Of a stretch of DNA of 11,584 nucleotides, positions 1-7,346 are shown piece by piece (the stretch's first letter is position 1; every line of letters starts with the position of its first letter). The notes beneath the pieces are model-generated. The model had not been told where the DNA came from, made no database searches, and worked only from the letters and a program-made list of their open reading frames with translations. The DNA comes from JAEXNA01 sp050486105 (GTDB taxonomy: Bacteria; Vulcanimicrobiota; Xenobia; Xenobiales; JADMJV01): positions 1 through 11,584 of the forward strand of contig JBJHCR010000213.1 in assembly GCA_050486105.1 (NCBI GenBank), written 5' to 3'. A program made the translations under genes and the position numbers.

Positions 1-359
1 CACATGACCTTCCCCTCGATCACTCCTAGCACCCCTCCACAGCCCCGGCAACTGCCCGCTCCGGCAAGCTCCGCCCAAAGGGTTTTGGAGACCAAGCGGT
101 CCCCCAACCGGTCGTAGGTCACCTCGCTCACTGAAGCCAAGTAGCGGGCCATCTCGGTGGCTTCAGAGCGGCTGCATCCCAACTGTTCGGCCAGCTCTTC
201 GACGGAGATCTCGGTCTCCACCTCGGGGCTGGGAAGCTCTTGAAAATGAATCTTCACTCGACGGGTTCGCAGGGCTCTCGGGGTCAAGAGGCCAGTGGTC
301 CAACGCAGAATCCAGCCACCCAAACCATCGCGCAACATGGTGCTCCACAGCGTCAGGCC
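1..359 (-). pseudogene. Out-of-frame remainder of the preceding gene: second winged-helix plus zinc-ribbon module, cut by the window edge
   Basis: Downstream of the G run, the +1 frame is open to the window edge (119 codons) and reads like genuine protein. It first completes a membrane helix, then has a basic linker, then a second winged-helix-like stretch beginning ISVEELAEQLGCSRSEA and a zinc-ribbon start with CRGC. This parallels the first module (ISLKDLAKDFELPEERL, then CPAC). If one G were removed from the run (six instead of seven), the two frames would join as one protein of at least about 624 residues. The real gene therefore probably continues past position 1. Whether this is a sequencing or assembly error, a true mutation or a slippery site cannot be told from one sequence. 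Confidence 0.7.
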
Positions 360-1875
360 TCCCCCCCACCAGCCCTCCAGCCAAGGCTACGGCCCCCGAG
401 TAAAAGATGGCCACCGACACTCCCTCCTTGAGAGTTTCATCGAGAAAACCCACCAGCACCATCATCCCGGTCCACACCAAGACGGCCACCCCGAGCACCG
501 AAAAGGCGCTGGCCTGGGCTTGAACCACCACCGGCACCGGGCGCGGCAGAAGGGCATCCCGAGTGGCCGCGTATTCGCGGTCACAAAAAGGACAGACCAA
601 GGCCATCTGCCCCTTGACCTCCGTGCCCCCCCCACAAGCGGGACAGATGGCCAGGTTTTGACGGTGAGAGGCCGTCGCCGGCGATAGGGCAACCCCTCGG
701 TCGTGGTCGACCACGGCGTTCTCTCCCTGCAACAGCTTGAGCAGCCGTTCTTCGGGCAGCTCAAAGTCCTTGGCCAGGTCTTTCAGAGAGATCTCGCCCT
801 TGGCAGTGATGCTCTCCAGCAACAGATGGTTGGCCGCACCCAAGTACAGGGCCAAACGCTTCTCAGACCAGCAAACCAAGCCCAAGAGGGCCGCAGCCGG
901 TAGGAGCCAAAAGGCCGGTTGCACCAAACCTGCCGGCAACAGCAGCAAGGTCATGGCCGGAAGGCTGAACTGCAGATAATAGGCCGTGGGCTGCCCCTCT
1001 TTAAGCATCCTCTCTTGCAACCGCACAAAAGCCCCAAAAGCCCCGAGCAGCCCGAGATAAACCACCAGAATACTCAGCAGGTTCACTATCCAAGGCAGCC
1101 CCCGATACTGAGGAGAGATCAGATCGAAGACCACCATCGGGGCCATCAGGCCGAGGACCACCAAGACCAAGAGCACATTCCATATTCGAGCCCAAAGGAT
1201 CACCAGTCTCGGAGGCGCTGTGCGCAGGCTCAAGCCCACCAGCAGTCCCAGCGCCCCAAGTCCCAGGGCAGGGCCTAACTGCCGAAGATATTCTTGAAAC
1301 CCAGCGGACGAGGGCGCAGCGTTGGAATCCGACAGCTTGATCCGAACGTTCCGTCCGGCGGGAACTCCCCGGGCCACCGCTCCTCCATCGGGTCCGAATA
1401 GGTTCTTCTCAAATGCGGCGTCATAAACAAAATTCCAAGCCTGACCCTGGGGGAAACTCACCGACAATCGCTCGATCTCCGGCATTTCATAGAAACGAAG
1501 AGTTAGGTCGGCTGTGCCATCGCTTTCGATCAGTCCCAAGATTTGGTATTCCAAGATCAGAGTCCGAGCAGGAGTGAACTTCAAGTAGGTCCGGTCAAAA
1601 CCGTAATTCAGCCTTCGATGCTCGGGGGCGACCAGGTCCACAAGCCGCTGTCTGAGGGGAAAGCTTCCCACCCAAGGGTCGAGATATACCGTTCGACTGA
1701 GCGACGTTGGAGCCTCGGCAAAGGTCCATTGTTCCCTCACTGTCACTCGACCCTCATTCATGGACAGGTCAAGCTGAAGATCGGTGACCTGGGCTGAGCT
1801 TGAGCCGACACAGGAAATCAAGAAAATCAGGAGCAGTAGGAAGCCTTTGAAAAGATGCCTTGGAGACCCCAACAC
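163..1875 (-). CDS. Exported multi-membrane protein with winged-helix and zinc-ribbon module; frameshifted near its 3' end
   Basis: I do not recognise this family. The GTG start at 1875 is supported by an AGGAAGGG ribosome site (plus 1882-1889). Residues 1-29 look like a signal peptide ending SSSAQ, followed by a beta-rich extracytoplasmic region (about 30-190). Hydrophobic segments lie near 200-217, 226-250, 262-284 and 302-335. A soluble stretch then resembles a winged helix (about 350-400) followed by a zinc ribbon with CPAC (411-414) and CPFC (428-431). Two more hydrophobic segments follow (448-476 and 486-505). The layout (signal peptide, beta domain, membrane helices) loosely recalls DUF2207 proteins, but that is only a resemblance. 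The frame is lost at a run of seven G (plus 361-367). The last ~65 residues in this frame are Arg/Asp/Ser-rich and not protein-like, whereas the adjacent frame stays coding. It is divergent from the pilin operon starting at 2088. Confidence 0.8.
   Translation of the reverse strand: MLGSPRHLFKGFLLLLIFLISCVGSSSAQVTDLQLDLSMNEGRVTVREQWTFAEAPTSLSRTVYLDPWVGSFPLRQRLVDLVAPEHRRLNYGFDRTYLKFTPARTLILEYQILGLIESDGTADLTLRFYEMPEIERLSVSFPQGQAWNFVYDAAFEKNLFGPDGGAVARGVPAGRNVRIKLSDSNAAPSSAGFQEYLRQLGPALGLGALGLLVGLSLRTAPPRLVILWARIWNVLLVLVVLGLMAPMVVFDLISPQYRGLPWIVNLLSILVVYLGLLGAFGAFVRLQERMLKEGQPTAYYLQFSLPAMTLLLLPAGLVQPAFWLLPAAALLGLVCWSEKRLALYLGAANHLLLESITAKGEISLKDLAKDFELPEERLLKLLQGENAVVDHDRGVALSPATASHRQNLAICPACGGGTEVKGQMALVCPFCDREYAATRDALLPRPVPVVVQAQASAFSVLGVAVLVWTGMMVLVGFLDETLKEGVSVAIFYSGAVALAGGLVGGRPDAVEHHVARWFGWLDSALDHWPLDPESPANPSSEDSFSRASQPRGGDRDLRRRAGRTVGMQPL
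361..367 (-). other. Homopolymer (7 G on the minus strand) at the frameshift
   Basis: Seven consecutive C on the plus strand, seven G in the sense of the gene. The coding frame changes here: upstream in one frame, downstream in the +1 frame. One G fewer restores a single reading frame across a predicted membrane helix. Such tracts are both common sites of assembly error and known sites of slippage. Confidence 0.75.
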
Positions 1876-2087
1876 TCGAAACCCTTCCTCGCCTCATAGC
1901 GGTCACCTCTCGACTTTGCCGGAGATTGTCCCTCGAAGAGCGCCGGCGTTCCAGTCTCTTCCCACCTAATTGTGTTATCTTTTTCTTATCGTTAAGTTCA
2001 GGACGGCCCCGATGGTTTCGAATCACCATGTCTTGGCACTAGATGGAATGAGATGGAAATCTCTACAGAAATAGAAAAGAGCTGAAG
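1876..2087. promoter_or_regulatory. Divergent intergenic region between the membrane-protein gene and the first pilin operon
   Basis: These 212 bases separate two divergently read genes, so promoters for both are expected here. I see no convincing sigma-70 pair. There is an AT-rich stretch at about 1970-1995, a small hairpin GAGAT-ggaa-ATCTC at about 2050-2063, and an AGGAAGGG ribosome site for the left gene. The ribosome site for the right gene is weak (AAAAGAG/CTGAAG just before the ATG). No inverted-repeat element like those further right was found. Confidence 0.4.
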
Positions 2088-4157
2088 ATGCGTGGATTTG
2101 CCTTAGCCTATTTTCTCATTATTAGCGCCTTGATCGCCATGTTCACCGGAGCAGTTCTCGTTCTTGGTAAGGACGGACTGAACTCTAGTCGGATCGGGAT
2201 CGACGCCAATCGCTCTCTCTATGCTGCCGAGGCCGGACTGGCCCGCGCTATTGCCGAACTTGAACGAGACCCAGATTGGAGCACCGGATTCAACTCTGAA
2301 GAATTGCCCGGGAAGACTGCGCGATTCACCGTTCGATTCGCCGCCAACCCCAGCGCAGCCACCGACCGAGAATCGGTCAACAATCTGCTTGGGAACACGC
2401 CGGCAGACAGCTATCGAGGTCCTGACACCGTTCCTCCCCATTCGGCCTTGATTATTGTGGAGGGGAATTCCGGAGTCGGTCAGGTTACTGTCGAAGCCCT
2501 GGTGGTCGCCGGCTTGAACGTCATGGTCGGGGATGCCCTCACCGCCACCGGAGAGATTGAAATGAGCGGCGAGGTGAGGATCAAGGGTCAGACCAGCCTG
2601 GCCAACATTTCTCCGGTTTCAGCCGATCTTCACACCAATAGCACCGAGAACTCAACCCTAGTTCACTATTTCCCCACCCCTACGGGCGGCATCGAGGTCA
2701 CCGGACAGCTCACGGCCACGTCTTCAGAGCCAGAGGCCATAGTTTTTGACGTCACAGGGTCCGGGCTTCCCGGAAGCAAGCTCCGAAGCGACGTACCCCA
2801 GAAAGNNNNNNNNNNCCTGCCCCGCCCGAACATCGAAGCCTTGGTCAGCGAGCAAAGCTCCAATTCCGGCCCGGTTATTCCAGCAACGCCCGGAGAGGTG
2901 ATTCTCACTGGAGACAACCATTATGCTGAAAGCGTGACCATCAATGGAGATGTGGAACTGATGGACAACGCAGGGCTCTTTGTGGATGGAGACCTCACCA
3001 TAAATGGATCGCTGCGAGGCCGAGGCACGGTGGTGGTCACCGGCAATTCAACCTTCTACGGCGATTCCGATGTGGGCTTTCGCGACCACGATTATGTCTC
3101 GTTGCTGAGCGGCGGCCACGTCTTGCTCCAGGGCTTCAAGGGCCAGCAGTATATGGATGCCTTAGCCCAAGCCAATCCCGTGGTCACCAGGACGATCTCC
3201 CCCCTCGACATCGATCCCTTAGGACCTGGCGATCGCGAGAGCCCCAATTATCCCTTGAACGTTTCAGCGGGCTTGGCTTGGACAAACTTGAAAACTGGGG
3301 TGCAGAGGATCCAGCAGCTCCTTGACACCCACGGCCCGGATATCGACGAAAACCCAATCGGTTTACAAGAGACCATTAGATGGGATCCCGCAGATCCCTC
3401 AATCGACCATTTGTTCGACGCCTACATGAGTGTCATTTCTCACCACTCCCAAGGAGCAGAAGTGCATTGGAGTGGAAGTTCCTCCACTCTGCCCGGAGTT
3501 TCCGACAGAACGCACAATAACGCGGGGATCTTGCGGGAGTATATGGCCGAGCAGGGGGGCGGCCCCCTCAGTGCCTCAAGCTTCTTGCATCAGCGGTTCC
3601 AACTGCTGGAAGACTTGTTCCGACGGGGTCAGACCAACCGTGACGGTGCCTTCGACCTAAGATTGCCACCGTGGGTGGAGCCAGGTGAGGGTCCTCCCAC
3701 CTCCTTCGGCACCTTCTATTACTACGACGATTGGGACCGCTCAAGGGGGGGAGTCTTTGATGTCATGCAAAGCGAGGGTGAGCCCTGGTTCGAAGGGCAC
3801 CTGGGATATGACAGTCTGGTCCAGGAGATCAAGGACTTGGTGCAAGCCATACAGCAGTTCGACGTCGACCGCCTCGGCTCGGCCCACTTCAAAGGTATCG
3901 TCTACACCAACGGGGCCTTCGTGGCCACCGACGACGTGGTAGTCCAGGGTACGGTGATCGTGAATGGAAATCCCAACCTCGACCTGCCGTTAGTAGTTGA
4001 CCTGGGAGGTTCCTTGGGAACCAGATCCTTTTATGCTGGCGATGTCGGACTCTTCGGACACACCGCCCTAGTCTACGTGGAGGAATTCTTTCACGACGGG
4101 GTTCACAACCTGGCCGGAGGAGGAAGCCTCGGAATCCAACGATGGGTCTCACGGTAG
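2088..4157 (+). CDS. PilX/GspK-like prepilin with large beta-rich, bactofilin-like passenger
   Basis: A large (about 690 residue) prepilin-like protein, likely the cap of a minor-pilin complex. A very short leader MRG is followed by a hydrophobic helix (residues 4-27) and the motif LYAAEAGLARAIAELE (44-59), typical of PilX N-terminal domains. Position +5 after the presumed Gly cleavage site is Tyr, not Glu, as is usual for GspK/PilX. The passenger has short beta repeats with alternating hydrophobic residues and Gly-Asn/Asp-Gly turns: about 142-212, 280-325 (TINGDVELMDN, FVDGDLTINGSL) and 600-640 (GIVYTNGAFVATDDVV, GTVIVNGN). These resemble bactofilin or DUF4900-type polymer-like beta-helix strands. 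A middle region (about 330-590) is mixed and unrecognised. An assembly gap falls at residues 240-243. It is followed after 12 bases by the PilV-like gene, implying one operon. Confidence 0.85.
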   Translation: MRGFALAYFLIISALIAMFTGAVLVLGKDGLNSSRIGIDANRSLYAAEAGLARAIAELERDPDWSTGFNSEELPGKTARFTVRFAANPSAATDRESVNNLLGNTPADSYRGPDTVPPHSALIIVEGNSGVGQVTVEALVVAGLNVMVGDALTATGEIEMSGEVRIKGQTSLANISPVSADLHTNSTENSTLVHYFPTPTGGIEVTGQLTATSSEPEAIVFDVTGSGLPGSKLRSDVPQKXXXXLPRPNIEALVSEQSSNSGPVIPATPGEVILTGDNHYAESVTINGDVELMDNAGLFVDGDLTINGSLRGRGTVVVTGNSTFYGDSDVGFRDHDYVSLLSGGHVLLQGFKGQQYMDALAQANPVVTRTISPLDIDPLGPGDRESPNYPLNVSAGLAWTNLKTGVQRIQQLLDTHGPDIDENPIGLQETIRWDPADPSIDHLFDAYMSVISHHSQGAEVHWSGSSSTLPGVSDRTHNNAGILREYMAEQGGGPLSASSFLHQRFQLLEDLFRRGQTNRDGAFDLRLPPWVEPGEGPPTSFGTFYYYDDWDRSRGGVFDVMQSEGEPWFEGHLGYDSLVQEIKDLVQAIQQFDVDRLGSAHFKGIVYTNGAFVATDDVVVQGTVIVNGNPNLDLPLVVDLGGSLGTRSFYAGDVGLFGHTALVYVEEFFHDGVHNLAGGGSLGIQRWVSR
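2806..2815. other. Assembly gap (10 N) inside the large PilX-like gene
   Basis: Ten N. The reading frame is open and in the same phase on both sides, so either the gap size is right modulo three or the match is chance. The true length of the missing sequence is unknown, so the protein may be longer than given. Confidence 0.95.
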
Positions 4158-4169
4158 TCCAGGACCAAT

Positions 4170-4589
4170 ATGAAACTCAAGAGAAGTTTTTCGAGCGAAG
4201 TGCCCCTTGGCCTGACTTTGATGGAGGTGATATTCGCTCTAGGAATGATCAGCACCGTCTTGGTGATCGTTTTCACCGTTCTCATCGGAGGACTCCGCAT
4301 GCAAGAGCGGGCCGAATTGGTCGAACAGGGGAGTTCTCTGATTCGAGAACAGCTCGAAGAGATCAAGGCCCATCCTTTCTCGATTCAGGAAGGGCACTTC
4401 GACGGCCGAGCCGGAGACCCCACGGTGAACGGATTCCCGCCCCCCCCTTACCCTTCAGGCGAACGGGGGAGAGAGCTTTGGTTGGAGATTCAAGTCGAAG
4501 CTCACGATGAACGGATCTGGTATGTCCGGGTTACCGCAATGTCTGAAGATCAGCAGATGACCTCCATCGAAACCATGCTTGCTCGATGA
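4170..4589 (+). CDS. Type IV prepilin, PilV/GspI-like minor pilin
   Basis: A 139-residue prepilin. It has a 14-residue basic leader ending in Gly14, then mature LTLMEVIFALGMISTVL with the conserved Glu at +5 (Glu19) and a hydrophobic helix to about residue 42. Prepilin peptidase would cut after Gly14 and the product would be inserted in the inner membrane before assembly. The following helix (AELVEQGSSLIREQLEEIK) and the small beta domain with a Pro-rich loop (FPPPPYP) fit PilV/GspI-type minor pilins, as does its place before a PilW-like gene. AGGA lies about 7 bases before the ATG. Its stop overlaps the next start (ATGA at 4586-4589), showing translational coupling. Confidence 0.88.
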   Translation: MKLKRSFSSEVPLGLTLMEVIFALGMISTVLVIVFTVLIGGLRMQERAELVEQGSSLIREQLEEIKAHPFSIQEGHFDGRAGDPTVNGFPPPPYPSGERGRELWLEIQVEAHDERIWYVRVTAMSEDQQMTSIETMLAR

Positions 4590-5188
4590 AGAATCGAGGG
4601 CTCGTCCTGGTGGAGGTCATGATCGCCGCAGCTCTCATGCTGCTGCTGTCCGGCCTGTTGTTTGCCGGTTGGGCCAAGGGTGTGCGATCCTGGACCCTGG
4701 TGTCCCAACGAAACGACTTGCTGACTCAAGCCCAGAGATTTGTGAGACTCTTGGAGCGAGAGGTGGCCTCGTCCACTGCCGGGAGTGTCGAAATTCGCGA
4801 CTCCAACCCCACTTGCCTAAGCTATGCTTCTAGCTTCGATCTGGTAAGCCGTCAGACGTTCGAAGCCGACGAAAAGACCGGCGTTCTCCACTGGCAAAAG
4901 CAGATCGTCGTCTATCAGCCAAACGGAAGCGATGTCGTCTTTCGCAGGGAGTTGCCCTTAGCGGTCAACTCTGCGGCCTACCTCAAGGCCAAACCCATAT
5001 CGCTGATCAACTTCGGAAGCGGCCTGCACGGCGTGGAACACTATGCGACAGACGGCGACCCCATCGCCCGCCGGGTCGACGATCTCGCCTTCGAACTCCA
5101 AGGGCTCAATCTCTTAACACGGCTCACCGTCACCAACGGAAAAGATCGCAGCATCGAGGTCTCAAGCGTCACCCGCCTGCGGAACTAG
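4586..5188 (+). CDS. Type IV prepilin, PilW/GspJ-like minor pilin
   Basis: A 200-residue prepilin with a very short leader (MKNRG), cleavage expected after Gly5, then LVLVEVMIAAALMLLLSGLL with Glu at +5 (Glu10). A long helix with LLTQAQRFVRLLEREV follows, as in PilW/GspJ pseudopilins, then a beta-rich C-terminal half ending in RLTVTNGKDRSIEVSSV, typical of the last strands of these proteins. No ribosome site is visible; the start overlaps the previous stop, so translation is probably coupled. The TAG stop lies inside a CTAG that is also the left boundary of an inverted-repeat element (5188-5347), so the element sits directly on the end of this gene without altering the protein. Confidence 0.88.
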   Translation: MKNRGLVLVEVMIAAALMLLLSGLLFAGWAKGVRSWTLVSQRNDLLTQAQRFVRLLEREVASSTAGSVEIRDSNPTCLSYASSFDLVSRQTFEADEKTGVLHWQKQIVVYQPNGSDVVFRRELPLAVNSAAYLKAKPISLINFGSGLHGVEHYATDGDPIARRVDDLAFELQGLNLLTRLTVTNGKDRSIEVSSVTRLRN

Positions 5189-5347
5189 GGTGTGTTGACA
5201 TTCGGCGTTCCGAGCTACACGAAGAAGATTTTTGTGCTCCGGTAGTAGAATTTTTCGCCTAGTACCGGGAGTACTTATGAGAATTTTTGGTGACGGAGCG
5301 CGGATTTCCGCGAGTGTAGCGATAGAAGGTTGAATGTCAACACGCCC
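5188..5347. mobile_element. MITE-like foldback element A (160 bp), abutting the pilin stop codon
   Basis: Ends are GGGTGTGTTGACATTC (5188-5203) and GAATGTCAACACGCCC (5332-5347), inverted repeats matching at 15 of 16 positions, flanked by TA on both sides (within CTAG at both ends). The interior is also partly self-complementary: GCTACAC against GTGTAGC, CTCCGGTA against TACCGGGAG, and a CGCGGA-tt-TCCGCG hairpin. No ORF or transposase is inside. TA duplication is the signature of IS630/Tc1-mariner-type elements, and CTAG is a known target in both the IS630 and IS5 families, so a non-autonomous relative of either is possible. Because it fills most of the gap between two convergent genes it may also act as a bidirectional terminator. 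Confidence 0.65.
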
Positions 5348-5386
5348 TAGAAGGCTGGAGTATACTGTAGATGGGGTTCTTCGGTC

Positions 5387-6340
5387 CTAACTGGTTAATC
5401 GATGGACCAAGGTCAACGCCGGGAGATAGTTGGGGCAGGCTTCAATACTGGCACGAAGGTGAGCCAAGCCGTCTTCCACCCGCTGGGCTTTGAGGTAAGT
5501 GATGGCCTGGTTGTAGCGGACTCCGGGATGGTCTCGAAAATTCCGAAGAACTTGGTCGTATTGGCTGTCGGCTTCGGCCAAGCGTCCGGCTCGAGCAAAT
5601 TTGTTCGCCTGGGCCAGGCTGGCCAAAGACAGATCCCGCCCCGAACGGGCGCGAACTGCGCAGGTTACGGCATTGGGCACTCCAAGGAGAAAGAGGGCGT
5701 TGGCAGCCAAAAGTTTGTTGGACATGCTGATAGCACAAGAATCGCACATATGGCGCCGGTTGTGACGATAACCATAAACGACAAGCAGAAAATAGAAATA
5801 GAACTCCGTGTAGCCCTGGATGCGATCGTGGTATCCGCATTCATCGCACTCTCGGTAATTGTTCTTGGAGCGCGACATATTCAGACCCTGGCCGAAGACC
5901 GTCTCACAGAAACGGCAATAGCTGTAGGGGGTCTCCGGAAATTCTGAGAGATCCACGGTGCATTGGCAGAGGGGACATTCCACTGTCCGAAAGAGATGCC
6001 CGTTCCCTTCGGCTTGCAAATGGAGTTTGCGCGCCTGGGCCTCCACCACCGAACAGAAGCGGTCGATGGCCTTCTCAAGGGAATCTGCCAGCCCCCCATA
6101 AACGTGCAAGACCAAGAAGTAGTCTTGCAGTTGAGCCAGGAGCTCAGGGGGAAAATTCGGCCCTCCAGAATCTATGGTTAGGATCAAACGTTCGTCTCTG
6201 GTAGTGGTGTCGACCACCGCTTCATAGGGGAGGGTCAGATCCCCGAGACGCAGCCCGATGTCCTCCACCGCTCCTTTGGAACTCAGGAAACCAACGGTTT
6301 TCCCGTCCTTAACATAACGAAACTTGAAGTCCCTTTTCAT
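5387..6340 (-). CDS. Zinc-ribbon and TPR protein of unknown role
   Basis: I chose the ATG at 6340 (MKRDFKFRYVKDG, 317 residues). The frame stays open to a TTG at 6472, but those 44 codons run through a repeat element and are unlike the rest. N-terminal 1-110 is an unrecognised alpha/beta region. A zinc site follows with CPLC (122-125) and CRFC (142-145), and a second with CDEC (165-168) and CDSC (199-202), a double-zinc-ribbon arrangement. Between the Cys pairs of the second ribbon lies an aromatic-rich hydrophobic stretch (FYFYFLLVVYGY), and another hydrophobic segment spans 207-224. Residues 240-310 form about two TPR-like repeats (ANKFARAGRLAEADSQYDQV; then YNQAITYLKAQRVEDGLAHL), implying protein binding. 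No ribosome site is obvious. It is convergent with the pilin operon, separated by element A. Confidence 0.78.
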   Translation of the reverse strand: MKRDFKFRYVKDGKTVGFLSSKGAVEDIGLRLGDLTLPYEAVVDTTTRDERLILTIDSGGPNFPPELLAQLQDYFLVLHVYGGLADSLEKAIDRFCSVVEAQARKLHLQAEGNGHLFRTVECPLCQCTVDLSEFPETPYSYCRFCETVFGQGLNMSRSKNNYRECDECGYHDRIQGYTEFYFYFLLVVYGYRHNRRHMCDSCAISMSNKLLAANALFLLGVPNAVTCAVRARSGRDLSLASLAQANKFARAGRLAEADSQYDQVLRNFRDHPGVRYNQAITYLKAQRVEDGLAHLRASIEACPNYLPALTLVHRLTS

Positions 6341-6397
6341 CGATCTGCCGGCGCTACGAGAGCGCCCCCCCTCCCTCAGATTTCTTGTGCCGTCCAA

Positions 6398-6560
6398 GGA
6401 GGCTGTGCGCCAAATCAACCCCCATCGCCAAACTCGCCCTTTTTCCGCCATGGGAACCGCAAATTCTTGCAAATAGGTCCACTATGAGCTTCGAATCTGC
6501 AATTCCCCTGGCGTAAAAATTGTTTCGTTTGGACTCGAGGCGATTCGGCGCACAGCCTCC
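6398..6560. mobile_element. 163-bp foldback repeat B, copy 1 (upstream of the zinc-ribbon gene)
   Basis: First of two copies of the same element (second at 8397-8559): both are exactly 163 bp with about 21 substitutions and no indels by eye (about 87% identical). The ends GGAGGCTGTGCGCC(A)AATC and GATTCGGCGCACAGCCTCC form an inverted repeat matching at 18 of 19 positions, flanked by AA on both sides. It lies in the likely promoter region of the gene starting at 6340 and creates an accidental in-frame N-terminal extension of it. No transposase; the interior is only weakly palindromic. Confidence 0.75.
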
Positions 6561-6653
6561 AAGAGTGTTCCAAAAACTATTTCTCCTTCAAGAAATCGGT
6601 TCCTCTCTTCTTGACCCTGGGCATGAAGCCGGCCGTTGTGGACTACTCTATTA

Positions 6654-6757
6654 GGGTCTGAGTCCCGCAGTAGGTGAGACTCGCAAAACGCACCGAACCG
6701 ATGAGATGGAAGGAGGAAGCGAGATTCGATTCATCGGGCTCGGCACGACTCAGTCCC
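6654..6757. mobile_element. MITE-like foldback element C (104 bp), ending on the stop codon of the Spy-like gene
   Basis: GGGTCTGAGTC (6654-6664) and GACTCAGTCCC (6747-6757) are inverted repeats matching at 10 of 11 positions, flanked by TA both sides. Including the flanks (TATTA and TAATA) the symmetry reaches 15 of 16. The interior has a further pairing, ACCGATGA against TCATCGGG. The TAG stop of the minus-strand gene (plus 6757-6759) spans the right border. The ends recall short GGGTCTGnGTCCC-type palindromes seen in REP-like repeats, so an REP/structured-repeat origin is an alternative to a transposon origin. Confidence 0.55.
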
Positions 6758-7248
6758 TAATAATGAAGCCGCTCTAAAGCCTCGAATCGCTCCTGTTGAG
6801 ACGGGTCGAGCAGAGAAGAGATCTCTTTGGCGGTTTGCTGCTGGTGGTCGGCGATCATGTCCTCGTAGGCGGCGAATTGCCGGAGTTGACCTGCCGTCAC
6901 TCCAACCTGTTTCACGAGGGCTTGCCGTTGCTCCTCATTGAGCACAACTCCCTGGTATTCATTGAGCCAAATCTGTCTTGCTCGAGCCCGCTGTTCGGGA
7001 GTATAGGTGGCTCGCATTTGTCGACGGAGGTGACGACCTTCCGGGACCTTTCTCTCTAGAATTTCGGCGATCTCTCGAGATTGCTCGGTCCCTAGATTCA
7101 GGGAGTACTGCAATCGAGTCAGCGCTTCTTGCTCTCGAGTTAGAGGATCAATCTTGGTGGCGGCAACCCCCGGCACCGCAAAGAAAATCAGGGCCAAGAG
7201 TCCGAACATGAGGAGATCGAAGAGGGTTGTTTTGAGATTGAGATGCAC
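6757..7248 (-). CDS. Small exported helical protein, CpxP/Spy-like
   Basis: 163 residues from a GTG start at 7248, with an AAAGGAG ribosome site 8 bases upstream (plus 7257-7263). A signal peptide or membrane anchor spans residues 5-30 (ending PGVAAT). The mature part is almost all helix, Gln/Arg/Glu-rich, with three spaced motifs: YTPEQRARA (82-90), LNEEQRQAL (103-111) and LDPSQQERF (147-155). These resemble the LTxxQ motifs of periplasmic Spy/CpxP/heavy-metal-sensor proteins, which act as chaperones or stress sensors. Cys is absent. The family call rests on fold-level resemblance, so the role in this cell is inference. It is isolated from neighbours by a 139-base gap upstream with a probable terminator, and by element C downstream. 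Confidence 0.75.
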   Translation of the reverse strand: MHLNLKTTLFDLLMFGLLALIFFAVPGVAATKIDPLTREQEALTRLQYSLNLGTEQSREIAEILERKVPEGRHLRRQMRATYTPEQRARARQIWLNEYQGVVLNEEQRQALVKQVGVTAGQLRQFAAYEDMIADHQQQTAKEISSLLDPSQQERFEALERLHY

Positions 7249-7346
7249 GAGATTCGCTCCTTTGTTTGGACATGGGGGGTCATCTCTAACATTGCCGGTC
7301 GAAGCTGAAGAAAGGCCGTCTCAATTCTAAAGATCTGCTAAAGATT

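Noticed and set aside
240..1278. Several plus-strand open frames rich in Pro, Gln and His
   Set aside because: Their biased composition is the mirror of the minus-strand membrane protein; no ribosome sites or motifs.
5402..5947. Plus-strand open frame of 181 codons
   Set aside because: It is opposite the zinc-ribbon gene, whose Cys motifs and TPR helices make the minus strand the coding one.
6341..6472. N-terminal extension of the zinc-ribbon gene to a TTG at 6472
   Set aside because: It runs through repeat B. The matching frame in the other copy differs by five substitutions in about 26 codons, all changing the residue, so the repeat is not under coding constraint. The ATG at 6340 is preferred.
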